NCBI RefSeq assembly: GCF_017310015.1
Contig: NZ_CP022297.1
Location: 3,472,001 to 3,536,000 of the forward strand
Source of the DNA: Marinobacterium iners
Lineage (GTDB): Bacteria; Pseudomonadota; Gammaproteobacteria; Pseudomonadales; Balneatricaceae
DNA length: 64,000 bases
Direction of reading: 5' to 3'
Part shown: piece after piece, positions 9,852 through 22,076 of the stretch
Position numbering within the stretch: position 1 is the first letter of the stretch
Layout: each line of letters starts with the position of its first letter
The notes under the pieces: model-generated
Seen by the model: the letters and a program-made list of their open reading frames with translations, nothing else
What the model was told of the DNA's origin: nothing
Databases searched by the model: none
Program-made: the position numbers and the translations under genes

Positions 9852-10187
9852 TCAGACGACGGTGATGACACCTGCGTCACCCATACGCTGCCAGGGCAGG
9901 CCTTGTACCAGCGCCTGCAGTTGCTCGGGTGTTAAGGCGATACGGTCGCCGCGCCATGTCTCGGTCCAACTGAAGCGGCCCTGATGCAGTCGGCGCGAAC
10001 AGAGCCAGATACCCAGGCCATCATGGATCAGCACCTTCATGCGGTTACCGCGCTTGTTGGCAAACAGATAAGCCGCATGCGGTCGCGCCTCGCCGAACAC
10101 CTTAACCACCCGTGCCAGCGCCGTATCAGGCCCCGCCCGCATGTCCATGGGCTCGGTGGCCAACCAGATCTCATCGATGCGGATCAT
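9852..10187 (-). CDS. tnpB: IS66 accessory protein TnpB
   Basis: 111 residues starting MIRIDEIWLATEPMDMRAG, the standard beginning of IS66 ORF2 proteins, and containing AYLFANKRGNRMKVLIHD. The ATG at 10187 overlaps the tnpA stop as ATGA, so translation is probably coupled. The longer reading frame to 10217 is discounted for that reason. TnpB is needed for efficient IS66 transposition; its biochemical role is not settled. Confidence 0.9.
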   Translation of the reverse strand: MIRIDEIWLATEPMDMRAGPDTALARVVKVFGEARPHAAYLFANKRGNRMKVLIHDGLGIWLCSRRLHQGRFSWTETWRGDRIALTPEQLQALVQGLPWQRMGDAGVITVV

Positions 10188-10543
10188 GACAACAGGTCGC
10201 GCAACAGGGCAAGGCACGGCTGGGCTTGATCAACTGGCCACTCAACCACGACTGTTCCCGAAGGTCTTGTACACTCGATGCGAATAACAGAGTGATCGAT
10301 CTGAGCTGGCCGATGTGGTGCAGGGAGTTGAACGGGGACGAAGGCTGGCATCGGGAGCGGTGTATTGGCGCGTTCGGCTTCTCGCATCCAGCGCCGTACC
10401 ATGTTGGCGTTAAGGCCATTATCCAGTGCAATCCGTGAAACGGATACGTTCGGCTGGCGGCATTGCGCCACGATCTCGGCCTTGAACACGGGTGAAAAAT
10501 GACGGCGTTTGCGTGGGCCTTGGGGTGCGCTTGATGGGGTCAT
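10184..10543 (-). CDS. tnpA: IS66 accessory protein TnpA (helix-turn-helix)
   Basis: 119 residues. The N-terminal half, FSPVFKAEIVAQCRQPNVSV then LNANMVRRWMRE, is a transposase-type helix-turn-helix as found in IS66 OrfA and IS3 OrfA proteins. The C-terminal half is less conserved. First gene of the tnpA-tnpB-tnpC series, with ATGA overlap to tnpB. A perfect 15-bp hairpin sits one base before its ATG. Confidence 0.88.
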   Translation of the reverse strand: MTPSSAPQGPRKRRHFSPVFKAEIVAQCRQPNVSVSRIALDNGLNANMVRRWMREAERANTPLPMPAFVPVQLPAPHRPAQIDHSVIRIECTRPSGTVVVEWPVDQAQPCLALLRDLLS

Positions 10544-10544
10544 T

Positions 10545-10578
10545 GATAGTGTCCACTTAAAAATAAGTGGACACTATC
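10545..10578 (-). promoter_or_regulatory. Perfect hairpin covering the tnpA ribosome-binding region
   Basis: GATAGTGTCCACTTA, AAAA, TAAGTGGACACTATC: a perfect 15-bp stem with a 4-base loop, ending one base before the tnpA start. The only purine-rich candidate ribosome site (AGTGGA) is in the 3' arm on the transcribed strand. In a transcript entering from outside it would be paired and translation suppressed. Function inferred. Confidence 0.6.
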
Positions 10579-10599
10579 GGATGGTCAGCCTGTTGAGCT

Positions 10600-10624
10600 C
10601 AAGATGGGTTCACCGGACGGATAC
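10600..10624 (-). repeat. IS66 right terminal inverted repeat
   Basis: Read inward on the minus strand it begins GTATCCGTCCGGTGA and then ACCCATCTTG, matching the left end at 22 of 25 positions. Confidence 0.85.
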
Positions 10625-10661
10625 CTTTTGCCTGCCGTCTGCGCGTGTTTAGCCCCAATGC

Positions 10662-10693
10662 AAAAACCCCGGCCTCAACGAGACCGGGGTTTC
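10662..10693 (-). terminator. rRNA-operon terminator
   Basis: On the minus strand AAACCCCGG, a short loop region and CCGGGGTTTTTG, just downstream of 5S rRNA. It is a strong GC stem with a T-run. It lies only 38 bases from the IS66 right end, so the insertion left it intact. Confidence 0.85.
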
Positions 10694-10703
10694 TGGTATT
10701 AAG

Positions 10704-10820
10704 TGCCTGGCGATGACCTACTCTCACATGGGGAAGCCCCACACTACCATCGGCGATGACGCGTTTCACTGCTGAGTTCGGTATGGGATCAGGTGGTTCC
10801 ACGTCTCTATGGTCGCCAGG
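10704..10820 (-). rRNA. rrf: 5S ribosomal RNA
   Basis: About 117 bases beginning (minus strand) GCCTGGCGACCATAGAGACG and ending CATCGCCAGGCA, with the paired ends typical of 5S rRNA. It follows 23S after a spacer of about 165 bases. Ends may be off by one or two bases. Confidence 0.93.
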
Positions 10821-10984
10821 CGAAACTGGTACAAACCGGATCTGATTGAGCCTCGTGCCTGTATGTCACGTTGCTCTGATTGTCTGTGTTGTTGCTACAA
10901 GCGTTCAATCGGTGCTCTTGCGAGCCGATAATCGTGTTTTGACTGTTTCCAGTCGAACCATTCATTTCAAACGCCTTGGGCGTT

Positions 10985-13881
<2,897 letters not shown>

Positions 13882-13971
13882 CGAAGGCGTCTGTTCAAAT
13901 GAATGGTTCGTAACGATTATCGCCGATTGGCGCTTGTATCAAACAATACAAGACAATCTTTCAGATCCAAT

Positions 13972-13983
13972 TTGTTAAAGAGC
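13972..13983 (-). promoter_or_regulatory. boxA antitermination site in the 16S-23S spacer
   Basis: Minus strand GCTCTTTAACAA, identical to the rrn boxA core bound by NusB-S10. It lies between tRNA-Ala and 23S, where spacer boxA copies are usual. Confidence 0.85.
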
Positions 13984-14102
13984 GTTTAAAGCATGATGCT
14001 TTAAAAGATAGACTCGGCATTGATGCAAGGGACAGACTGTCCAGTGACGGATACCTGAGCGTATGTTTTAAAACTCATTCAATCACCATTCCAGGCAAGG
14101 AA

Positions 14103-14178
14103 TGGTGGAGCTATGCGGGATCGAACCGCAGACCTCCTGCGTGCAAAGCAGGCGCTCTCCCAGCTGAGCTATAGCCCC
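14103..14178 (-). tRNA. tRNA-Ala (anticodon TGC)
   Basis: 76 bases. The acceptor stem GGGGCTA pairs with TAGCTCC, allowing G-T; the anticodon loop is TTTGCAC; TTCGATCC is in the T arm; CCA is encoded. Spacer tRNA of the rRNA operon. Confidence 0.96.
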
Positions 14179-14216
14179 AACGAGATATTCCAAACAGCCA
14201 TAACCGAATGGAAAAT

Positions 14217-14293
<77 letters not shown>

Positions 14294-14391
14294 ACTGTGC
14301 GAGCTATCGATTCAGATCGACAACTCTACGCTCTCTCTAACGTTATGATCAGGTAATATGTGTGAACGCTTGCCAGAATTTCACAATCGTT

Positions 14392-15934
<1,543 letters not shown>

Positions 15935-16083
15935 AAAATCTTGTGAACTCAAAGCTGCAAGCAGCTTTTCATTCGGCTCAAGGTATTACACAACGCTAAA
16001 TGAATATTCAGTTAGGTTGCTTGCCTTGATTAAGCTTTGTGTGCTCAATCCTGACAAGCGCCCACACATATTACCTGATCAAT

Positions 16084-16095
16084 TTGTTAAAGAGC
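16084..16095 (-). promoter_or_regulatory. boxA antitermination site in the rRNA leader
   Basis: Minus strand GCTCTTTAACAA, about 150 bases upstream of 16S and downstream of both promoters: the standard position for assembling the rrn antitermination complex. Confidence 0.87.
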
Positions 16096-16149
16096 GGGCT
16101 TGGCCAACCGCACCGTTCGGTGCAACCTGTTGTCTCAAGCGAGGCGCGT

Positions 16150-16177
16150 ATTCTACCGCAACCCGTTTCAGTGTCAA
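16150..16177 (-). promoter_or_regulatory. rRNA-operon promoter P2 (proximal)
   Basis: TTGACA, 16 bases, TAGAAT, then a GC-rich discriminator and CGCCTCGCTTGAGAC. Near-consensus sigma-70 promoter with the GC discriminator expected for ppGpp/DksA control. dksA itself is in this window. Confidence 0.8.
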
Positions 16178-16345
16178 CCGTTTTTTTCGTTTTCTGTTTC
16201 AGTGCTGAGCACTCAAACAACGATTCGGCAGTCACTCAAGAAGCGCAATGATGAACCAAAAAACCACTTAATTCAACATTTTACCACTTGCTCAATCGAT
16301 CTGCCCTGAACCGTTTCCGGTGGGGCGTCTCAAGCGAGGAGGCGA

Positions 16346-16373
16346 ATTCTACAGACACCACTGAGGGAGTCAA
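16346..16373 (-). promoter_or_regulatory. rRNA-operon promoter P1 (distal)
   Basis: TTGACT, 16 bases, TAGAAT, followed by TCGCCTCCTCGCTTGAGAC. Same spacing and nearly the same initial transcribed sequence as P2, about 196 bases away. A run of six T's lies upstream of the -35 (about 16385-16390). Confidence 0.78.
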
Positions 16374-16437
16374 CACCTGCGTGTAAAAAAGTTTCAGAAA
16401 GATGAAAGCAGCCAGTAGCAACGCCTAACCCCCCAAA

Positions 16438-16467
16438 AAATAACGGACGCCGAGGCGTCCGTTATTT
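16438..16467 (-). terminator. tyrS terminator
   Basis: Stem AAATAACGGACGC / GCGTCCGTTATTT, 13 bp with loop CGAG, ending about 30 bases after the tyrS stop. It insulates tyrS from the strong rrn promoters that begin just beyond and point the same way. Confidence 0.85.
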
Positions 16468-16496
16468 ATAGATACACTTGCTATTCAGCCACGCAG

Positions 16497-17792
16497 TCAG
16501 TGCAGGTAGAACAGGTGATGCTTTTTCTTGCCCAACTTGACTAGAAAGTACTTACCGAACCGAGCCGCATCGCGTGAAAACAACTTATCTGCCGCCATAT
16601 TCTGATCCATACCGCATTCTTGATCATTGATCACGACCGCGTTGCGTTGCAGCGCATCCTTTACCTGCTTGCCTGAAGCGGCCAAGCCAGCCTCAACCAA
16701 TAGAGTTGTCAGCGGCAGGTCAGTCAACTCAGCTGGCACCTGTGTTGCCGGCAGCCCATCCTGCTCCAGCTGGGCATAATCCGCAGCACTCAATTGAGAT
16801 AGATCACCCGAAAACAAAGCTTCAGTGATGCGACGAGCCGCCTCGAGGGCTTCTTTCCCATGGACCATCTCGGTCATCTGCTCTGCCAAAACACGCTGAG
16901 CCTCGGGCCGACCTTCACGGGCACGGTCTTCTGCCTCTATCGTGTCGATCTCGGCGACGGACAGGAAGGTAAAGAACTTCATGAAACGGTAAACATCTGC
17001 ATCAGGCGTCTGTAGCCAGAACTGATAGAATGCGTAAGGAGATGTCTTTTTCGCATCCAGCCACACCGCACCGCTTTCAGTCTTGCCAAACTTGGTGCCA
17101 TCAGACTTTGTAATCAGAGGTAAGGTCAACGCATGAGTGGCAGCGCCATTCACTCTGCGTGTCAGCTCAATACCGCCAACAATATTTCCCCATTGGTCGG
17201 ACCCACCGATTTGGAGCGTACAGTCATACTTCTGATTCAGCTGCTGATAGTCATAGGACTGCAGAATCTGATAGGTGAATTCGGTGAATGACAAACCTGA
17301 GCCTTCACGCTCTATACGCTGCTTGACCGACTCTTTTGCAATCATTTTATTGACAGTAAAGTGCTTGCCGATGTCACGCAGGAAGCTGAGTACATCAACA
17401 CTGGCTGTCCAATCGTAATTATTGGCCAATATGGCCCCATCTTCACCGTCAAAATCAATGAACCGGCTGATCTGGGATTTGAGGCATTCACTCCATTGCT
17501 GAACGATTTCAGCTGAGTTCAGCTGGCGCTCTTGATCCTTGAAACTCGGATCACCAATGAGGCCAGTCGCCCCACCGACCAGAGCGATAGGACGATGACC
17601 TGCCTGCTGAAAACGTTTGAGCATTAACAGAGGCACCAGGTGGCCCAAGTGCAAACTGTCTGCCGTGGGGTCAAAGCCGCAATAAAGCGTCACCGGCCCC
17701 TGAGACAGATGCTCGACCAGCTCTTCTTCATTGGTCGTCTGGGCAACCAGACCCCGGGCCTTGAGATCCTCAATCAAACTGTTTGCGTTCAT
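16497..17792 (-). CDS. tyrS: Tyrosyl-tRNA synthetase
   Basis: 431-residue class I synthetase that charges tRNA-Tyr. The N-terminal Rossmann domain has YCGFDPTADSLHLGH (HIGH-type motif LHLGH near residue 46) and SDQWGN. The KMSKS-type loop reads KFGKT. The C-terminal third is the S4-like RNA-binding domain with a VVIND segment. AGGCGGT precedes the ATG. Transcribed toward the rRNA operon, with its own terminator. The divergent neighbour is the M23 peptidase, as for the Pseudomonas tyrZ region in my recollection. Confidence 0.95.
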   Translation of the reverse strand: MNANSLIEDLKARGLVAQTTNEEELVEHLSQGPVTLYCGFDPTADSLHLGHLVPLLMLKRFQQAGHRPIALVGGATGLIGDPSFKDQERQLNSAEIVQQWSECLKSQISRFIDFDGEDGAILANNYDWTASVDVLSFLRDIGKHFTVNKMIAKESVKQRIEREGSGLSFTEFTYQILQSYDYQQLNQKYDCTLQIGGSDQWGNIVGGIELTRRVNGAATHALTLPLITKSDGTKFGKTESGAVWLDAKKTSPYAFYQFWLQTPDADVYRFMKFFTFLSVAEIDTIEAEDRAREGRPEAQRVLAEQMTEMVHGKEALEAARRITEALFSGDLSQLSAADYAQLEQDGLPATQVPAELTDLPLTTLLVEAGLAASGKQVKDALQRNAVVINDQECGMDQNMAADKLFSRDAARFGKYFLVKLGKKKHHLFYLH

Positions 17793-17966
17793 ACCGCCTG
17801 AATCCCTCTATATGGGTTGAGTGTAAGCCGATGGCGCATTCTAAACGCTCACAGGAATGTGAACAAACTCTATCCATTACCAACGTTCCACTGACACCCG
17901 ACAAATATAAAAATGTTGAATTTCCGTTATACTCCGGTGTCAACGTCAGCGAATTTTCAAAATGAC

Positions 17967-19376
17967 ATGGGTGTGTTCGTGACCTCTTTTCTCCGTACTT
18001 TGCGCCAGCTTCCTCCGATACACATTGCCGCTGCCATGATTTGTATTGCGGTGATCAGCCTGATTTTCATTTTGATGCCAACTGAAGAGGCCGAAGCGAT
18101 TAACCGGCCCATTTCACATCAGGAGCCCCCTGCCTCATTCACTGTTGACGACACATCACAACTTGTGGAACCCGATACACAAAATAATACTTCACCAACC
18201 TCAGTGGCACTCCCCATACCCACCGAATCCGAGGCCAGCATCCATCCAGCCGAAGCAGCAAGTCCGGCCGAAAACTGGGTCGAATACCGGATCCAGTCCG
18301 GGGACAACCTGACCTCTCTGTTCAAACGAGCAGGCCTCGGTCCGCGTGATGTGTATCGAGTGTCCAGTGCCGTAAGCGGAAGCAATGCTCTCAAGCAACT
18401 GCGCCCCGGCGAACATATCTCTCTTCTTGTCGAAGATGGCCAATTGACAAAGCTGCGCCATGTTCGCAGTCGCTTGAGCAGCACCCTGCTCGTGCAAACA
18501 GAAAAAGGCTATGAAGTTGTGGAGGAAGAGCGCACACCAGAAAAGCGCACTGCGCACGCTCAGGGCCAGATAGAAAATTCGCTGTTCCTTGATGCCGCCC
18601 GTGCAGGTCTTTCTGATAAAGTCATAATGGAGTTGGCCTCGATCTTTGGTTGGGATGTCGACTTTGCGCTCGACATTCGGCGCGGTGACAGCTTCCAGGT
18701 GCTGTTTGAGGAAGAGTTTCTGGAAGGTGAAAAAATCGGGGACGGCAAAATTCTCGCAGCTCGCTTCGTTAACCAGGGGCAGAGCTACGAAGCCGTCCGT
18801 TATACGGACAGCAAAGGCGAGACCAACTATTTCACCCCTGATGGTCGCAGCATGCGCAAGGCATTCTTGCGATCCCCCGTCGACTTCCGGCGTATCAGCT
18901 CGCACTTCAAACCGGAACGCTTCCATCCAGTATTGGGCAAGAGACGCCCCCACCGAGGGGTTGATTACGCCGCCGCCACCGGCACACCAATCAAGGCTGC
19001 CGGTGATGGCAAAGTCATTTGGCGAGGCACCAAGGGCGGATATGGCCGTACCATCATCATCCAGCACGGTGGCAATATTACAACGCTGTATGCGCACATG
19101 AGTCGCTACCAAAAGGGCGTCAACAACGGCAGTCGCGTCAAACAGGGCCAGATCATCGGTTATGTCGGCGCATCAGGCCTCGCCACCGGCCCACACCTGC
19201 ACTATGAATTCCGCATTAATGGCACTCATAAGAACCCGCTCACTGTAGCCTTGCCTCAGGCTGAATCGGTTCCGGCAAACGAGATGAATGCTTTCAACTC
19301 CCAGACAGGCAGCATCATGGCCGAGCTGAATCAGCGAACCGACACCCGCCTTGCCCTGAATGAGCCTGAACAATGA
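17967..19376 (+). CDS. Membrane-anchored M23 family murein endopeptidase (MepM-like)
   Basis: 469 residues: a short cytoplasmic tail, a membrane helix (about 20-36), a Pro/Thr/Glu-rich linker, a LysM/OapA-like peptidoglycan-binding domain (YRIQSGDNLTSLFKRAGL) and a C-terminal LytM peptidase. Zinc ligands are visible in HRGVDYAA and GPHLHYEF, with the catalytic His in TLYAHMSRY. Expected to cut peptidoglycan cross-links in the periplasm, making room for growth. I use ATG 17967; an upstream ATG at 17913 sits next to a TATACT element and is likelier promoter than coding. The stop overlaps the anmK start (ATGA), linking wall cleavage to wall recycling. Confidence 0.88.
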   Translation: MGVFVTSFLRTLRQLPPIHIAAAMICIAVISLIFILMPTEEAEAINRPISHQEPPASFTVDDTSQLVEPDTQNNTSPTSVALPIPTESEASIHPAEAASPAENWVEYRIQSGDNLTSLFKRAGLGPRDVYRVSSAVSGSNALKQLRPGEHISLLVEDGQLTKLRHVRSRLSSTLLVQTEKGYEVVEEERTPEKRTAHAQGQIENSLFLDAARAGLSDKVIMELASIFGWDVDFALDIRRGDSFQVLFEEEFLEGEKIGDGKILAARFVNQGQSYEAVRYTDSKGETNYFTPDGRSMRKAFLRSPVDFRRISSHFKPERFHPVLGKRRPHRGVDYAAATGTPIKAAGDGKVIWRGTKGGYGRTIIIQHGGNITTLYAHMSRYQKGVNNGSRVKQGQIIGYVGASGLATGPHLHYEFRINGTHKNPLTVALPQAESVPANEMNAFNSQTGSIMAELNQRTDTRLALNEPEQ

Positions 19377-20482
19377 CAGACCCGGAGTTTTATATCGGAC
19401 TGATGTCCGGAACAAGCCTGGACAGCATAGACGCGGTACTGGTTCGATTCACACCGTCGTTCGAACTCTGCTCGGCTTACAGCCACCCCCTGCCCAGTGA
19501 GCTGCGCCAGCAGATCACCCAGCTGACGCAGCCCGGCAATGATGAGATTGAACAACTGGGGCGACTGGATATAGCGCTCGGTGAAATCTTTGCAGACGCA
19601 ACTCTGTGTTTGTTGCAACAGGCCGGAGTATCGACTGACGCAATCAAGGCGATAGGCTCCCATGGCCAGACCGTTCGCCACCGGCCGGGGGCTGGCTTCA
19701 GCCTTCAGATTGGCGATCCAAACACGATTACAGAGCGCACCGGTATTACTACCGTAGCTGATTTCCGTCGCCGGGACTTGGCCGCTGGTGGTCAAGGCGC
19801 CCCACTGGTACCCGCCTTTCATGAGGCGTTATTCCGCAGTCCGATTGCCGACCGGATGATCGCCAACCTTGGCGGCATGGCCAATATTACCTTATTGCCG
19901 GCTGACCCGATGAGTCCGGTGCTGGGCTACGACACTGGGCCGGCCAATGTGCTGATGGATGGATGGATCGAGCACAACCAACTCGGCTGTTACGACAGGG
20001 ACGGCGCTTGGGCTGCAACGGGTACAGTCGACACCAAACTGCTGAATGCCTTGCTTGCACACCCTTTTTTTCACGCTGCGCCACCGAAAAGCACCGGACG
20101 CGAAGACTTCAACCCGAACTGGCTCAACATCATGCTTGCTCAATTCAACCATGAGCAGGCCCCTGAAAACATACAGGCGACACTGTTGGAACTGACAGCC
20201 ATCACCCTGTGTGACGCCATCCGCAGCCAGCTGCTAATCCAACCTGAAGTGTATCTGTGTGGCGGAGGCAGCCATAACAGTCGCTTGGTGGAACGCATTC
20301 GCGCCCGACTCTCAGATTGCCGAGTTGACAGCACAACTGCACTTGGGCTTGACCCTGATTGGGTTGAAGCAACCGCTTTTGCATGGTTTGCCATGCGGAC
20401 CCTTCAACAGCAAACCTCAAGCCTGCCAGAGGTGACAGGTGCCAAAGGCCCTCGCATACTGGGCACTATCTGTCCGGCCTGA
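19373..20482 (+). CDS. anmK: Anhydro-N-acetylmuramic acid kinase
   Basis: 369 residues. It phosphorylates and hydrolyses 1,6-anhydroMurNAc to MurNAc-6-phosphate in peptidoglycan recycling. The N-terminal GLMSGTSLDSIDAVLV is the family's ATP-binding signature; DFRRRDLAAGGQGAPLVPAF and GYDTGPANVLMD are further conserved blocks. It overlaps the M23 peptidase by 4 bp, so the two are probably translationally coupled. A terminator follows within about 12 bases. Confidence 0.94.
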   Translation: MTDPEFYIGLMSGTSLDSIDAVLVRFTPSFELCSAYSHPLPSELRQQITQLTQPGNDEIEQLGRLDIALGEIFADATLCLLQQAGVSTDAIKAIGSHGQTVRHRPGAGFSLQIGDPNTITERTGITTVADFRRRDLAAGGQGAPLVPAFHEALFRSPIADRMIANLGGMANITLLPADPMSPVLGYDTGPANVLMDGWIEHNQLGCYDRDGAWAATGTVDTKLLNALLAHPFFHAAPPKSTGREDFNPNWLNIMLAQFNHEQAPENIQATLLELTAITLCDAIRSQLLIQPEVYLCGGGSHNSRLVERIRARLSDCRVDSTTALGLDPDWVEATAFAWFAMRTLQQQTSSLPEVTGAKGPRILGTICPA

Positions 20483-20493
20483 ATTCCGAAATG

Positions 20494-20523
20494 CAAAACG
20501 CCAGCTCAGCGGCTGGCGTTTTG
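20494..20523. terminator. Bidirectional terminator between anmK and erpA
   Basis: CAAAACGCCAGC / GCTGGCGTTTTG, 12-bp stem with a 6-base loop. A and T runs on both sides serve the two convergent genes. Confidence 0.87.
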
Positions 20524-20546
20524 ACTGACTGATCGGTACAGAGAGA

Positions 20547-20894
20547 TCAAATCGAAAAGGAAGAACCACACCCACAGGTTGTAGCGGCGTTGGGGTTGTT
20601 GATTACAAACTGCGAACCCTGCAGCCCTTCCTTATAATCTACCTCAGCGCCAGCCAGATACTGGAAGCTCATCGGGTCAACGACCAACAGCACACCATCA
20701 CGCTCTACGACTGTATCGTCATCAGCCGTATTTTCATCGAAGGTGAAACCATAGGAAAAACCGGCACACCCCCCTCCGGTGATATAAACCCGCAGCTTCA
20801 GATTGTCATTTTGCTCTTCATCAAGCAAACGTCTAACTTTTCGAGCTGCCGCCTCGGTAAACGCAAGCGGAGCATCCTGTGCAGTTTCACTCAT
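20547..20894 (-). CDS. erpA: Iron-sulfur cluster insertion protein ErpA
   Basis: 115-residue A-type carrier that delivers Fe-S clusters to apo-proteins, including isoprenoid enzymes. The three ligand cysteines are present: Cys43 in GGGCAGFSYGF, and Cys107 and Cys109 in TTCGCGSSF at the C-terminus. An upstream in-frame TTG (20915) would add seven residues; the ATG matches the family's start. Downstream of argC on the same strand, about 60 bases apart. Confidence 0.94.
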   Translation of the reverse strand: MSETAQDAPLAFTEAAARKVRRLLDEEQNDNLKLRVYITGGGCAGFSYGFTFDENTADDDTVVERDGVLLVVDPMSFQYLAGAEVDYKEGLQGSQFVINNPNAATTCGCGSSFSI

Positions 20895-20955
20895 AGTCAC
20901 ACCAAACCTTTTCAATGCCGCGCATTTTGACTAAACCAACCAAATTAGTCAAGTA

Positions 20956-21996
20956 TTACGGCATCAGTGCGACCTGTTCGAGGCCTGAACGCTCCGGCAG
21001 ATCAAACATCAGGTTCATGATCTGCACTGCCTGACCGGATGCCCCTTTGACCAGATTGTCGATAACCGACAGCACAACAACGACATCTTCCCCCTGCGGC
21101 TGGTGCACACTGATGCGGCACATATTGGAGCCTTTCACACTGCGTGTTTCAGGGTGGCTGCCGGCCGGCATCACATCAACAAATGGCTCATTGCGATAGC
21201 GCTCTTCAAACAGCGCCTGCAAATCAGGCCCCACTGGATCCTTCAGCACAGAGTACAGGGTTGCATGAATACCACGAATCATCGGCATCAGGTGTGGCGA
21301 GAAGGTTAGTCCCACCGGGCGTTCAGCGATACCGGACAGACCCTGACGAATCTCCGGCAGATGGCGATGACCGGGCACACCGTAGGCCTTGACGCTTTCG
21401 CTGGCTTCACACAGCAGAGTACCCACGCTGGCACCACGTCCCGCACCGCTGGCACCTGACTTGCAGTCCGCAATCAGGCGACGGTGATCAACCAGCTTGC
21501 TTTCCAGCAGTGGCAGATAACCCAACTGCACGGCAGTAGGATAGCAGCCAGCACAACCAATCAACTCAGCACCCTTGATCTGATCACGGTTCAGTTCAGG
21601 CAGGCCATACACAGCCTTGGCCACCAAATCAGGGCATGTGTGCTTAAGGTTGTACCATTTTTCCCACAGCTCGATATCCTTGATACGGAAATCAGCGCCC
21701 AAATCGATTACACGCACACCGCGCTCGACCAGCTCTGGCGCCATGCTCATGGCAACCCCGTGAGGGGTGGCAAAGAACACCACATCACAGGCCGCCAACC
21801 GATCCACATCCGGAACCGTAAAGGTAATATCATGGTGGCCACGCAGGTTGGGATACATGTCGGCAACCGGAATACCCTCCTCGGATCGGGATGTAATGAC
21901 CTCAACCCGCGCTTGCGGGTGATTAGCCAGAAGCCGCAACAATTCAACACCGGTATAACCGGTTCCGCCGACGATACCTACCTTGACCACATGCAC
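20956..21996 (-). CDS. argC: N-acetyl-gamma-glutamyl-phosphate reductase
   Basis: 346 residues, third step of arginine biosynthesis (NADPH-dependent reduction of N-acetylglutamyl-phosphate). GIVGGTGYTGVELLRLL at the N-terminus is the nucleotide-binding loop. Cys151 in GCAGCYPTAVQ is the catalytic cysteine, and the GVPGHRHLPEI segment holds the conserved His. AGAGG lies just before the ATG. Divergent from the ClC gene across an 80-bp spacer. Confidence 0.95.
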   Translation of the reverse strand: MHVVKVGIVGGTGYTGVELLRLLANHPQARVEVITSRSEEGIPVADMYPNLRGHHDITFTVPDVDRLAACDVVFFATPHGVAMSMAPELVERGVRVIDLGADFRIKDIELWEKWYNLKHTCPDLVAKAVYGLPELNRDQIKGAELIGCAGCYPTAVQLGYLPLLESKLVDHRRLIADCKSGASGAGRGASVGTLLCEASESVKAYGVPGHRHLPEIRQGLSGIAERPVGLTFSPHLMPMIRGIHATLYSVLKDPVGPDLQALFEERYRNEPFVDVMPAGSHPETRSVKGSNMCRISVHQPQGEDVVVVLSVIDNLVKGASGQAVQIMNLMFDLPERSGLEQVALMP

Positions 21997-22025
21997 CTCT
22001 CATCAGTATGCGAAAACTGTTAGGG

Positions 22026-22031
22026 TATAAT
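22026..22031. promoter_or_regulatory. Candidate shared -10 element between argC and the ClC gene
   Basis: TATAAT on the plus strand lies in GGTATAATAC, which reads TATTAT on the minus strand. One symmetric A/T element could therefore serve both divergent genes. No clear -35 hexamer on either side. Confidence 0.4.
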
Positions 22032-22076
22032 ACTCAGCCGTTCTGCAGATGACCACCGAGCACCCGAGAACCCATC

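Larger units (their letters stand above)
8178..10624 (-). mobile_element. Complete IS66-family insertion sequence, 2,447 bp
   Basis: Bounded by imperfect 25-bp inverted repeats whose outer 15 bases, GTATCCGTCCGGTGA, are identical. It carries the three IS66 genes tnpA, tnpB and tnpC in one orientation. Length and gene order fit the family. IS66 elements normally make 8-bp target duplications, but the 8 bases outside the ends (GGAGTTCG on the left, CTTTTGCC on the right) do not match. The element lies between fabI and the rRNA-operon terminator. No frameshift is seen in any of the three genes, so it may be active. Confidence 0.88.
15935..16437 (-). other. rRNA leader and promoter region without protein genes
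   Basis: About 500 bases between 16S and the tyrS terminator. It contains promoters P1 and P2, leader boxA and the AT-rich stretch between them. The part next to 16S should hold the 5' strand of the 16S processing stem, which I did not map. I see no credible protein gene here. Confidence 0.75.

Noticed and set aside
9148..9984. 278-residue frame antisense to the IS66 transposase
   Set aside because: Mirror of the conserved tnpC and tnpB coding strands; no ribosome site and no family resemblance.
8170..10632. 8-bp target duplication for the IS66 element
   Set aside because: The flanking 8-mers were compared at the exact repeat ends and one base further out; neither matches.
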